64,000 nucleotides of DNA. Origin: CAZVWQ01 sp964631275. Its GTDB lineage: Bacteria > Patescibacteriota > JACMRA01. Shown here in pieces: positions 52,555 to 62,500 of this stretch. Below the pieces are notes generated by a model. That model saw only the letters and a program-made list of their open reading frames with translations. It searched no databases and was not told where the DNA came from. The position numbers and the translations under genes were made by a program. The stretch spans positions 24,818-88,817 of the forward strand of contig CAZVWQ010000004.1 in assembly GCA_964631275.1 (NCBI GenBank), given 5' to 3'. Within the stretch, counting starts at the first letter, position 1. Each line of letters begins with the position of its first letter.

Positions 52555-52856
52555 TAGATTCTTTGCGATCAAAAATTATATTTATACTCAATTCAGATAA
52601 AATTTTAAAGGAAATTTTAGTTTTTGGAATCTAATTTTAGCTTCAATTAGCTTAAAATAAAACACCAAAAAGAAATATTTGAAAATTCAAAAAGCTCTAA
52701 TTTGAGTTGATTTGAGTATAAAAAACTTGCATTTAATGAACTACCTAAATTTAGCCTAGAATTAGTATAATTTTTTTAACAAAATGCAACTGATTTGCAA
52801 TAAATATAAAATTTATTTATTCCTGTAACTATTTTAAACAAACTAAATTTATATAT
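52555..52856. other. gap occupied by a TATACTCAA-ended repeat
   Basis: Nearly half of this 302-bp gap is the repeat at 52583-52720. The rest is AT-rich, ending with AAATTTATATAT directly before the next ATG. Confidence 0.6.
52583..52720 (+). repeat. TATACTCAA/TTGAGTATA-ended repeat
   Basis: A 138-bp unit with perfect 9-bp terminal inverted repeats TATACTCAA and TTGAGTATA. The interior has TTTTAGTTTTTGGAATCTAA and AAGAAATATTTGAAAATTCA. Related copies: about 22232-22356 and 27535-27653. Confidence 0.75.
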
Positions 52857-54104
52857 ATGAGTAGTATTTCTTATCAAGAAAAATCAACCCTGCCAGTTAC
52901 AGTTTTATCAGGTTTTTTAGGTAGTGGTAAAAGCACTTTACTCAAGCACATCCTAGAAAACAGACAAGGTCTAAAAGTAGCCGTTATCGTCAACGATATG
53001 AACGAAATTAATATTGATGCTGAATTACTCAAAAAAAGTGGAGCAAATCTATCTCAAACTGAAGAAAAAATGGTAGAAATGAGTAACGGATGTATCTGTT
53101 GCACTCTTCGTGAAGATCTTTTAGTTGAAATTGAAAAACTAGCCAAAGCTAATAAATATGATTATTTGATAATAGAAAGTAGCGGAATTAGCGAGCCACT
53201 TCCTGTGGCTCAGACTTTTACCTTCGAAGACGAAACGGGCCAGAGTCTTAGCCAACATGCTAGGCTGGATACTATGGTTACAGTAGTTGATGCGTCAAGT
53301 TTTTTGCAGACTTATACGCAAGGCCAAAGCCTTAAAGATGTAGGTCAGGAATTAAACAATGAAGATACTAGAACTCTATCTCACCTACTAACTGATCAAG
53401 TAGAATTTGCTAACGTGATATTACTAAACAAAACCGATCTTGTAGACGAAACTACAAAAAAAGCTATTATCTCATTACTTTGTAAACTTAATCCAGAGGC
53501 TAAAATCATCTCAACAACAAATTCTAAAGTGGATTTGAAAGAAATTTTAAACACAAATTTATTTGATTTGGATAAAGCTATGAGTAGTCCAGGTTGGCTA
53601 CAAGAATTGCAAAATCAGCACACTCCAGAAACCGAAGAGTATGGAATAAATAGTTTTGTGTACAAAGCTCGCAAACCTTTTGACCCAAGTAAATTAAATA
53701 ATTTTTTCAAAAATGGTGCAAAATTACCTGGAGTAATTAGAGCCAAAGGTTTTTATTGGTTAGCAACTGATCCAATTTATATTTATGAATATGCTCAAGC
53801 TGGAGTTAATCTTAGTTTTGGTCAAAAAATAGGCATGTGGTGGTCATCTGCTCCACAAGAATATTGGCCAGTTGATCAAGAAAGTATAAACCAAATTGAA
53901 AATTTATTTCAAGGAGATTGCGGAGATAGAAGACAAGAAATTGTCTTTATTGGGATCGATATGGATAAAGACCAAATTTATAAGAACTTAGATAGTTGTT
54001 TAGTTACTGAGGAAGATTTTAATAAAGGGCAAGACTTCTGGAACAACTTAGAAAATCCATTTTTGCCAGATTTATCAGAAGAATTTATAAATCAAGAAAT
54101 TTAG
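52857..54104 (+). CDS. COG0523 (CobW/ZigA-type) metal-chaperone GTPase
   Basis: A 415-residue G3E-family GTPase that delivers zinc or another metal to target enzymes. Walker A: LSGFLGSGKSTLL. Metal site: SNGCICCTLREDL (CxCC). Walker B region: YDYLIIESSGISEPLPVAQTF. Base recognition: ILLNKTDLV (NKxD). The C-terminal CobW_C domain begins near 260 (GINSFVYKARKPFDPSKLNN) and contains GVIRAKGFYWLATDP and GDRRQEIVFIGIDMD. The length is normal for the ZigA/YciC subgroup. Isolated gene, with no Zur-like box recognised upstream. Confidence 0.92.
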   Translation: MSSISYQEKSTLPVTVLSGFLGSGKSTLLKHILENRQGLKVAVIVNDMNEINIDAELLKKSGANLSQTEEKMVEMSNGCICCTLREDLLVEIEKLAKANKYDYLIIESSGISEPLPVAQTFTFEDETGQSLSQHARLDTMVTVVDASSFLQTYTQGQSLKDVGQELNNEDTRTLSHLLTDQVEFANVILLNKTDLVDETTKKAIISLLCKLNPEAKIISTTNSKVDLKEILNTNLFDLDKAMSSPGWLQELQNQHTPETEEYGINSFVYKARKPFDPSKLNNFFKNGAKLPGVIRAKGFYWLATDPIYIYEYAQAGVNLSFGQKIGMWWSSAPQEYWPVDQESINQIENLFQGDCGDRRQEIVFIGIDMDKDQIYKNLDSCLVTEEDFNKGQDFWNNLENPFLPDLSEEFINQEI

Positions 54105-54610
54105 TTTTCATAATTTCAAAATTGATCAAAATATTAGACTTATTAGTTATATTTAATTCATTTTCAAAATTTACATTTTTAAACCTTTAAAATTCACAAA
54201 ACAGCATAAAAATTCAATTAAGTTTAGTTTTATTACCTAATTTGATTATTAGGACGGGTATACACTATTTTTTAAAAACCTAAATTAAAACTAGGTAAAT
54301 TTAATTTTGTTTTCTGGTCTAGATTTTTAGCTATCAACAATCTATACAAAAATTACTACCACTTTTTTGCTAACTTAGAAAAAATATGATAAACTTAATA
54401 TATATAAGATATTCTTTTGTATTGCTTATTTTTAGGATTGTTCAAAAGTATAAACTATCTAAAGACAACTATAGTCAAGCCATATACTACTTAGACATTT
54501 TAGACCTCTCAAAGTTGGTTTAAAAAATTACAGATGACAACTTGCTTAAGTCTAGCATGGAACTCTTATAAAACAAAAACAAAAATAAAAACAAAATTTT
54601 ACACTGCCCT
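54105..54610. other. gene-free gap
   Basis: Bases 54120-54250 are a poorly preserved relative of the 407-bp family (TTCAAAATTTACATTTTTAA, then AATTCAATTAAGTTTAGTTT). The rest is AT-rich. No ORF in either direction is protein-like. Confidence 0.5.
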
Positions 54611-55513
54611 ATGGGTTTAGAAAATGGTTTTGGATGGTTAGCAAAAAAAGAAAGAGAGATATTTGAAAATATGAAAAGAGAAGAATTTTCAAGGTTTGAA
54701 AAATATCTACCACCTAATTTTAAATTATCTGAGTATATTAAACACCCTGAAATCGCTAATTTTTTGAGATATATTGAACCACATCTGGGAAAGATAGAAA
54801 CCAAACTCGCTAAAGCTTTTATTGGTTATTTTATTTATTATAAATTAGATAAACTACCTAAATCGCAACCTAAAAAAGATTCTCACTCAGAAAAAAAAAT
54901 TATAGACATAGGAACTTTTTTTGTAAGAACTGCAAATAATAATGTTCCGTGGTACAATTATGATCCTTCACAGGATGAATATAGTTATCAAACACACCCT
55001 ACCAACATAGATCAAGAAAGAATTAAAGGACTTGCTTCTGAGATGTTTTGGGTAATTTTGTTTACTGAGATTTTACGTTCCTTCGACCCCGAGTTTGAAG
55101 TTGTTATGACTCATTACCAAAGTTCGCTAGAACCTCGAGCAGACTTAAGTCAAAACACTGGATCTACAACACCAGGAGGAGTTGATTTTTATATAAGGAA
55201 TAGGAATAATCAAATTTTACCCTTTCAAGTAAAAACTAATTATGATTCAAAGGCTGAAAGATTTTATCAAGGTGTTTATACTCTTTTTAGTTTAGTAAAA
55301 GATACAAACGCAGTTGATAATTTAGGTTTGACTCTTAGAGATATCATAAAAATTTTAACTAAACATGAAATAATAAAACAGGAATTAACTACAGAGGATA
55401 TTAATAGAATGATAACTACTATCACTAGCAAGCCTCATCTACAAAAATTTTTTCAATTTTATGAAATCATTCTTTATAATCATAATCTTAATCCAGAACG
55501 ATTTGCTGCTTAA
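54611..55513 (+). CDS. possible PD-(D/E)XK nuclease-like protein
   Basis: A 300-residue soluble protein of unknown family. The helical N-terminus is rich in Lys/Glu/Phe. The segment GLASEMFWVILFTEILRSFD then EFEVVMTHYQSSLEPRADLS, followed by TTPGGVDFYIRNRNNQILPFQVKTNY, has the order helix with Glu, then G-V-D-F-x-I, a turn, and F-Q-V-K. This resembles the PD-(D/E)XK core, with D at about residue 196 and QxK at about 211-213. The rest is helical. If right, it could be a restriction-type or repair nuclease. No methylase or other defence gene is beside it. Confidence 0.4.
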   Translation: MGLENGFGWLAKKEREIFENMKREEFSRFEKYLPPNFKLSEYIKHPEIANFLRYIEPHLGKIETKLAKAFIGYFIYYKLDKLPKSQPKKDSHSEKKIIDIGTFFVRTANNNVPWYNYDPSQDEYSYQTHPTNIDQERIKGLASEMFWVILFTEILRSFDPEFEVVMTHYQSSLEPRADLSQNTGSTTPGGVDFYIRNRNNQILPFQVKTNYDSKAERFYQGVYTLFSLVKDTNAVDNLGLTLRDIIKILTKHEIIKQELTTEDINRMITTITSKPHLQKFFQFYEIILYNHNLNPERFAA

Positions 55514-55534
55514 GCTGTTTAGTTTTTTATTTGA

Positions 55535-56995
55535 TTAATAATTCAATTCTTCGTAGACTAGTTGAGTTATCTTGATTATATAGGTAATGTTTTGGCTAAC
55601 TGTTAAATCTTTATTAAGAATTACGATTACAAAGTCTGTTGTTTCTCCATATACGATACCACTATCTTGGTAAGTATTACCCTTAGCTGTTGGTAAGTTT
55701 CCGATTTTATGAACTAGATTAACAATAGGGTAAGAATTTAGAGCTAATTGCAATCTATCGCTATTCCAAACATTATCTGTGGATAATAGTTGTTTGAGAT
55801 ATTCATTACTACTTTTTGATAGAGTTTTTGAATAATAAATATCCTCAAAATAAAGTCCAATATTTTCGGCTGTGACCACATGAGGTTGCCTGCTAAATTT
55901 ACTTAGACCTAATTCTTTAGATATTTTTTGGTTATAACTGTCCAATCCGCCGTGCAGATTTTCTAAGTGCAGCATGGCTGTGTTATCACTATTAACAAGC
56001 AATCTGTACATATACTCTCTAAGGGGGTACTGGCTACCAGCTGGGTAGTTATACATTGGGTATCTTTCACCGTTTTTTAGATGATTTTGGATAGTCACTA
56101 AGGTATTCAGTGTATAAGTCCCTTCGTCAATAGCTTTCATAGTCAGCATAGCAGCTGGTAATTTGGAAATACTAGCTGGAAACATATCTTCTCTAGCCCT
56201 ATAGCTAAAACCTTGTTTTCTTTTTAGATCATAAACATAAATTGCGTGATTTTCTGCATTTTCTCCGAGGATCTCTATTGTTTTTGCTCTTAAGATAGCA
56301 AAGTCTACATCTTTTAGATCGCTTGAGTTTTTTTGTTCTACAAATATTTCTTCACGAGTTATGATATCATCTAGTATTTTTTGATTTAGGGTATCAATTT
56401 CAAGGCCAAAATTACTAATTTTGTTTTTTAAGTTAGCTATATCATCTTGCAAACTATCTGAACTGGATCGTAATTTAGTACTTTGAGTTTGGTCCTGGGG
56501 ACTACTTTCTACGGTTTTTAGGTTGATTTTGTTATAGCTGTTGTTGGTTTTATTAGCCCACAAAAAAGGACTTGCCAGAAATACAAAAGAAAACACTAAA
56601 ATAAACACATTAACCACTAGAATTATTTTTACAATTCTTCTAGCTTTGAGTTTATTAGATGAACTAATTTTTGCTTCTTCTTCACTGCCAAGGCTTTTTG
56701 ATGAACTAAGTTCAGCGGTTTTATTTTTTATATTTTCAGTTTCTAAACTACCATCTGCTTTTGGATTTTTTGGATTTTTTATATTTTCTGAAAGATTTGA
56801 ATTTTCAGCTTTAATTTTAATATTTGGATTAAGATCCAAACTTTTTTTTACTTCTGTTAGATTATTTTTAAACTCTGTTTCTTTATTAGCAGGCGTCTTA
56901 AAAGAAGCTCCGTCGAGAGTAGCTGGTTTTGAGCTGGCTTGCACTAGATTTTGCTCAGTCAAAGAGGTTTTTTTATTTTTTTTTAGTTGTGTCAA
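55535..56995 (-). CDS. class A beta-lactamase-like serine hydrolase, membrane anchored
   Basis: A 486-residue protein. A 130-residue Ser/Asn/Lys-rich cytoplasmic region comes first, then a span at about 124-148 (IVKIILVVNVFILVFSFVFL), a coiled coil (SLQDDIANLKNKISNFGLEI) and a serine-hydrolase domain (about 245-486). Catalytic motifs: MFPASISKLPAAML (SxxK), LLVNSDNTAMLHL (SDN) and HKIGNLP in the place of KTG, with Lys kept. EDMFPASISK.P fits the beta-lactamase2/PBP-like group. Known members include cell-wall peptidases, so antibiotic resistance is not implied. GVVYGE-like IVYGETTDFVIVILNK follows, as in the family. Confidence 0.85.
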   Translation of the reverse strand: MTQLKKNKKTSLTEQNLVQASSKPATLDGASFKTPANKETEFKNNLTEVKKSLDLNPNIKIKAENSNLSENIKNPKNPKADGSLETENIKNKTAELSSSKSLGSEEEAKISSSNKLKARRIVKIILVVNVFILVFSFVFLASPFLWANKTNNSYNKINLKTVESSPQDQTQSTKLRSSSDSLQDDIANLKNKISNFGLEIDTLNQKILDDIITREEIFVEQKNSSDLKDVDFAILRAKTIEILGENAENHAIYVYDLKRKQGFSYRAREDMFPASISKLPAAMLTMKAIDEGTYTLNTLVTIQNHLKNGERYPMYNYPAGSQYPLREYMYRLLVNSDNTAMLHLENLHGGLDSYNQKISKELGLSKFSRQPHVVTAENIGLYFEDIYYSKTLSKSSNEYLKQLLSTDNVWNSDRLQLALNSYPIVNLVHKIGNLPTAKGNTYQDSGIVYGETTDFVIVILNKDLTVSQNITYIIKITQLVYEELNY

Positions 56996-57075
56996 TTTTT
57001 TGGTTTTTTATTTTTGCCTGACACATACTATACTATAACTTTAATCAAATGTCTAATAATTTTTAGGATTTTTGA

Positions 57076-57188
57076 TATAGCCAATCCGTTTATTATTATC
57101 CTAAATTTATAAGCTCTTTATAAAGAAATAAATCCTTTATTTAAAGTAAATTTTAACGGGTAATTAACCGATTAGCCTAAAGCGTATT
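57076..57188 (-). repeat. TATACCC-family dispersed repeat
   Basis: TATAGCCAATCCGTTTATTA, TTATAAGCTCTTTATAAAGA, ATAAATCCTTTATTTAAAGT and TTTTAACGGGTAATTAACCG. Confidence 0.8.
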
Positions 57189-57289
57189 AAGATTGTGGTT
57201 TTTTATGTACTTTTTATAACAAGTGTTTGAATTATATTTTTTACATACAGAAAATATGATTTAAAAAAATCTGTCTCTATATTAAGGGT

Positions 57290-58594
57290 CTAAAATATAA
57301 AAAAACCTTTATTTCTTCTAGCTTTTTCGTTTACTAGGCCTAAATAAATTATTTCTGGATTACTAGCGTCTAACAAAACTTGACTAATATAGCCAATATT
57401 TCCTTCACTCACCTGAATCATGTCTCTAGTTACCCAGCTAACCCCTTGATTAGTTGTCATAAATAATCGATTATCCACACTTACATAGATTTTACCAAGC
57501 CCAGCTTGGGGGTCAGGAGCTATATCAAAAATATCATATTGTTCAGCCTGAGAAGGTAAAACTAATTTTTTGAAATCTTGATTAATATCTTCAGTAAACC
57601 ACATTTGCCTATCAGCTACTAATATCCAAGGTTGGCGATTAGAATTTTCAAGAATTTTTCTATTCTCGTAGTCATAATCAATATCTGCAGTGACTGGAAC
57701 TATTTTTTCATATTTTCCAAAAGTAGGCCTTTCTTTAAAAGATATATCTAAACCATCAGTTGGTTGTTTTTCACCAATTTCGCTATCAGCTTTTTTTAAT
57801 TCTCTAATATCCCAAGTTTCTCCAAGGTCATCCGAAGTAGCTAAGCCTTCTTTATCAAACAAAATATAAAACAATTCATCAAACTCGGGAACAAAGCCCA
57901 TGTCTACTGGAGTATCCCTAAAACTTCTGATTTTTTGCCAAGTAATACCATTATCTCGGCTTCTAATTAAAGCTCCAGCCTCGATTATAGCAAATACATT
58001 ATTAGTGTTTATGGGATCAACTCGAATAAAACTAACTCCCTCTTTATTCTGAATTTCTGTATAAATTTCTCTAAAAGTAGCCCCTTCATCTAAAGATTGA
58101 TAGATCTTGCTAACTCCATCTAAGATGGCTGCCAAATATACAGTCCTGCCTCGTCTTCTGTCAACATCAAAATCTATAATTTCTAAGTTATCATTTTTAG
58201 CCAGATCAGATTCGGTATTTCCAGTTAATGGAAAAACGTACATTCTTTCCCAAATGCTACCACCATCATTGGTTTTAAAAATACCTTTTTCTTTAGTTAA
58301 TAAATATAATTTTGACTCGGTAACTTGATAAATTTTTAAGACAGACAAACCTTCTAACCCCTGACCGCTAAGGTTACCCTCCAAGGTCCGAACAGCATTA
58401 GCCTTTACAAAGCCGTCAGGATTAAGGTTTTGATTTTTTTGAAATTCAGGATCTCTTTTTAGTAGTCCATAAGTCACTTGTTGCCTATTAAATAAACTAC
58501 CAGAACAAGAAAAAGCTGTACCTAGAATAGCAAAGCAAGTAAATACAATTATTATTCCTCTTCTAAAAAAGTGATTTTTCCAAAATATAGTCAT
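57290..58594 (-). CDS. BNR/Ycf48-like beta-propeller lipoprotein
   Basis: A 434-residue exported protein. The N-terminus has a hydrophobic stretch GIIIVFTCFAILGTAFSCSGS, whose FSC could be a lipobox (Cys about residue 30). The rest is a beta-propeller of sialidase-type BNR repeats (S/T-x-D-x-G-x-x-W): KTNDGGSIWERMY, QSLDEGATFREIY, RSRDNGITWQKIR, TSDDLGETWDIRE, TTNQGVSWVTRD. Such propellers occur in VPS10/photosystem assembly factor-like proteins. No sialidase active-site residues stand out, so a scaffold or binding role on the cell surface is more likely. Confidence 0.8.
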   Translation of the reverse strand: MTIFWKNHFFRRGIIIVFTCFAILGTAFSCSGSLFNRQQVTYGLLKRDPEFQKNQNLNPDGFVKANAVRTLEGNLSGQGLEGLSVLKIYQVTESKLYLLTKEKGIFKTNDGGSIWERMYVFPLTGNTESDLAKNDNLEIIDFDVDRRRGRTVYLAAILDGVSKIYQSLDEGATFREIYTEIQNKEGVSFIRVDPINTNNVFAIIEAGALIRSRDNGITWQKIRSFRDTPVDMGFVPEFDELFYILFDKEGLATSDDLGETWDIRELKKADSEIGEKQPTDGLDISFKERPTFGKYEKIVPVTADIDYDYENRKILENSNRQPWILVADRQMWFTEDINQDFKKLVLPSQAEQYDIFDIAPDPQAGLGKIYVSVDNRLFMTTNQGVSWVTRDMIQVSEGNIGYISQVLLDASNPEIIYLGLVNEKARRNKGFFIF

Positions 58595-59549
58595 TTATTT
58601 ATGTTAGTCTTAAAAAAAGATCGATCTATTCCAAAATTTTTTAATAATAATCCACTTTTTTTTTAAAAATTAAAGCAACTATTGTATTAGGTTTTTAAAG
58701 ACAATTTAGTAGTTAGATTTATTTTGAAAGCTGACAAGGACTTGGATATCCTCTATTTATTTTTTATAACTTTTTACCATCTTCTAAATAAGCCAGTCCA
58801 TCTTTTGGTTATTTATGTAAATAAAACAACTATACCAATATATTTTATAAAAATTAGTTATTTTGATTAAAAAAACAAATTAGCAAATTTTTGCAAATTC
58901 AGTGCTTTTTAACTTAAAACAAACGAGAAATGACCCTATTTTTTAAGTTTTAGGATAAAATTTTGAACTTTAAATCCTATTCAACTTTTAAAATCATCTT
59001 AAATAAATCAAAAACAGGCTATTTTTTTGAGTAATAAGATAAGACTAATTTTAGAATATCAAAAATAATCTTGTCTCGTAATTACAAAAAATAGTCGATT
59101 TATCTTTTTTTATAGTAAAAATGAGCAATTCAACTAAAATATCAATTTTTACTTATTTCAAAGAAGAAATTAGTTATTTTAAAGTTATTTTATGGTTTAA
59201 AAATATAAACTTTGAAAGTGAGTGTTATACTAATCCGTTTACTATTACCTAAATTTAAGCTCTTTATAAAGAAATAAATCCCTTATTTAAGGTAAATTCT
59301 ACGGGTAATTACCTGAGCCAAAGAGTGTATATAACTTATATAATTTGTTTTAAAAACACCTCTCATAGGTTAACCTGTAAACTTTTTAAAGAAAAAATAG
59401 CTATTTAGAGTTTAGTGAGGAATGGCTATAAGTCAATTACAGTATTTGTGCAAGAATCCTGAAAACCAATAGTTAGTCTAAAATAAATAAAAGCATAACG
59501 AATCTTCAACCAAAATTCTTTTTGACTTGGTTCGAGTATAATCCAAATA
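58595..59549. other. gene-free gap with repeats
   Basis: Nearly 1 kb. Bases 58870-59175 contain several diverged blocks related to the AAGTAAA/TTTTTACC repeats (CAGTGCTTTTTAACTTAAAA, then AATAATCTTGTCTCGTAATT). A TATACCC copy is at 59226-59332, and a fragment ending TTGGTTCGAGTATAAT (about 59495-59541) lies before the rpoC stop. Confidence 0.55.
59226..59332 (-). repeat. TATACCC-family dispersed repeat
   Basis: TATACTAATCCGTTTACTAT, CTTTATAAAGAAATAAATCC, CTTATTTAAGGTAAATTCTA, CGGGTAATTACC and the end GAGTGTATA. A well-preserved copy, useful as a family reference. Confidence 0.85.
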
Positions 59550-62500
59550 TTATTGTTCGTCAAAATCCTCCTCTAACTTACCAGCAGCTGCTACAACTTT
59601 TTCTTGGTTAAACCCAGTTCCAGCTGGAATTAATTGACCTAAAATTACATTCTCTTTAAGCCCTAGTAAGTAGTCTTTTCGACCACTGATTACAGCTTCT
59701 ACTAGAACCTTAGAAGTTTCTTGAAAAGAAGCCGCAGATAAGAATGAATCAGTAGTTAATGAAGATCTAGAGATACCAGTAATAACTCTTTTAAAAGTAA
59801 TAATTTTACTGCCTTCAGATTTTAGTTTTTTATTAGCATCTGTAATTACAGCTAATCTAACTAAATCCCCAGGAACATAATCACTATCACCACCATCTAC
59901 AATCTGGACTCGATTACACATTTGTTTGATAATTACTTCAATGTGTTTTTCGTTAACTGTAATACCATTGGCTGTATAGATTGCAATTAATTCTTTAACA
60001 ATGTATTCCTGAAGGGCATCTACGCCAGCAACATCCATTAATTCTTGCATATTTGCCGAACCTTCAGTTAAGGCTTGACCTTTGGTTATCTTTTGGTTTT
60101 CTTTGATCTCTAAATAATAACCAGGCAAAGTCTCAAATTCAGCACTTACTGGACCCGATTGCCTAATAATAACTTGGTTATCTGAAGTTTCTAATTCACC
60201 ATCAAAACCAGCTCTTATAATTTCTCCGTTATCTTTAATTATGATTGCGTCTTGACTAGCTACAGTTTGACCTTCTTCGACTAATAACTCTTCTGTACCT
60301 TTTTTGTACGGCAAACTAAAAGTAGACTTTGGATTAGAGATTAGAATTTTATAACCTTGTTCTAAATTTCCCTCAATTTTTTCGACTATACCATCAATTG
60401 GAGAAATTGGAGCTTCATATTTAGGATTTCTAGCTTCAAATATTTCTTCTACACGAGCTAAACCTTGAGTAATATCAGCTTTAAGTAAAACACCTCCAGC
60501 ATGTTTACCTTGGTCCATGGTAAGCTGGGTACTGTTTTCACCAAGACTTTGAGCTCCAATAATACCAATTGGAATTCCTAGATCTACTGGTCTATGAGTA
60601 CTAAAGTCGATACCGTAACATCTCTGGCAGATGCCTCTAGGCAAACTACATTTTGTACTAGATCTAACTGTTACCTCTGAGATTTTTTTGTTTTTTAGTT
60701 CTATTGATAAATTTCTATCAATTAAAGTATTTCTAGAAGCTATAATTTTGCCATCTACAACAATATCTTTAGCTAGGTACCGTCCATAAGCTTTGCCACT
60801 TGGAACTGACCATAAGTCATCGGCGTCTTCTGTTTTACTAACTATATGCATACCTTCTTCAGTTCCACAGTCCACGTCCATAATAATTAAATTTTGACCT
60901 ACATCCACAAGTCTACGAGTTAGATAACCAGCATCTGCAGTCTTCAGAGACAAGTCGGCTTGACCTTTTCTTTGCCCTTTCATTCCAATAAAGTATTCTA
61001 ACCCAGTTAAACCTTCTAGATATCCATGTTGAGCTGGTAACTCCATAATATGACCTCCAGCGGTTACGGACAAACCTCTCATACCAACCATTAGGTTAAG
61101 TTGAGAAATATTACCTCTAGCTCCAGATAAAATCATCATTCCAACATTTCCAAAGTCATCTATAGTATCTTTGGTCATATTAGAAATAGTATCCGAAGTA
61201 TCTCTCCAAATATTTACTACTTGCTTGTGTTTTTCTTCGTTAGTTAGAATTCCTAATCCATTCATATCATGAATCTTCTTAACTTTTTCAACTGATTTTT
61301 TGATTAGTTTGTATTTTTCGGTAGGAATATTAAAGTCATCAATAGATAGTGATAATCCAGATTGAGTAGCATATTTGTAAGCTAGGGTTTTTATTGTATC
61401 CAGAACTACAGTAAGACTTTCATTACCAAGATCAAAATAAGCTTCATTTAGAGTTCTTTGGTAGACTTTTTTTGTCATTGTGTGATTGATAAACTTATAG
61501 TTTTCTGGAAAGCAAGAGTTAAATATTACTCTACCAATTGTAGTTTCTAAAGTTTTCTCTTTTCCTTGATCTCTTAACCTGATCTTAACTAGTTCTTGAA
61601 GTTTTATTTTACCTGAATCATAAGCCATCATAGCCTCTTCTTTAGAAGCAAAATAGTTCATTTTTTCTTTTTTTTCAGGTTTAAATTTATCAATTGTTAA
61701 GTAATAACAACCAAGCACAATATCTTGAGAAGCCCCAGACATGATAAGTTCTCCACTAGCTGGTTTTAGTAAATTACGAGTAGCAACCATTAGATCTTTA
61801 GCTTCTTCCTGACCTTTAACAGTAATTGGCAAATGTACAGCCATCTGATCTCCATCAAAATCAGCATTAAATGCTTGGCAAACTAAAGGGTGCAGCTGAA
61901 TAGCCTTACCCTCTACTAAAGTTGGTTGAAAAGCCAAAAAAGAAAGACGATGAAGGGTGGGAGCACGATTAAGTAAAACATATTTGTCTTTAATTACTTC
62001 ATCTAAAATGTCATAAACAAAAGGAATTTTACTTTCGATTAATCTCCTAGCTGAATGTACATTAAAACTCTGATATTCTTCAGGCAACAAACCCTTTTCT
62101 GATTTGGATATTATTCTTCCCATCAAAAATGGTTTAAATAGCTCTAAAGCCATATTTTTAGGAATTCCACACTGATCTAATTTTAGATTCGGCCCCACAA
62201 TGATTACTGAACGACCTGAATAATCTACACGCTTACCCAAAAGATTTTGCCTAAACCTACCTTGTTTACCTTTAAGCACATCAGTTAAAGATTTCAGAGG
62301 TCTTTTAATTCCAGAGGAGGCCATCACCTGTCGACCACTTCTAGCAGAATTATCAATTAAAGCTTCTACAGCTTCTTGAAGCATTCTTTTTTCGTTTCTT
62401 AAAATTACTTCAGGGGCTCCAATTTGAATAAGCTTACGTAAACGATTATTACGATTAATCAACCTTCTATACAATTCATTAAGGTCAGATGCAGCGAACC

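Noticed and set aside
55535..56995. Antibiotic-resistance beta-lactamase
   Set aside because: KTG is replaced by KIG, the protein has a long cytoplasmic tail and coiled coil, and no resistance context is seen. A wall-related serine hydrolase is as likely.
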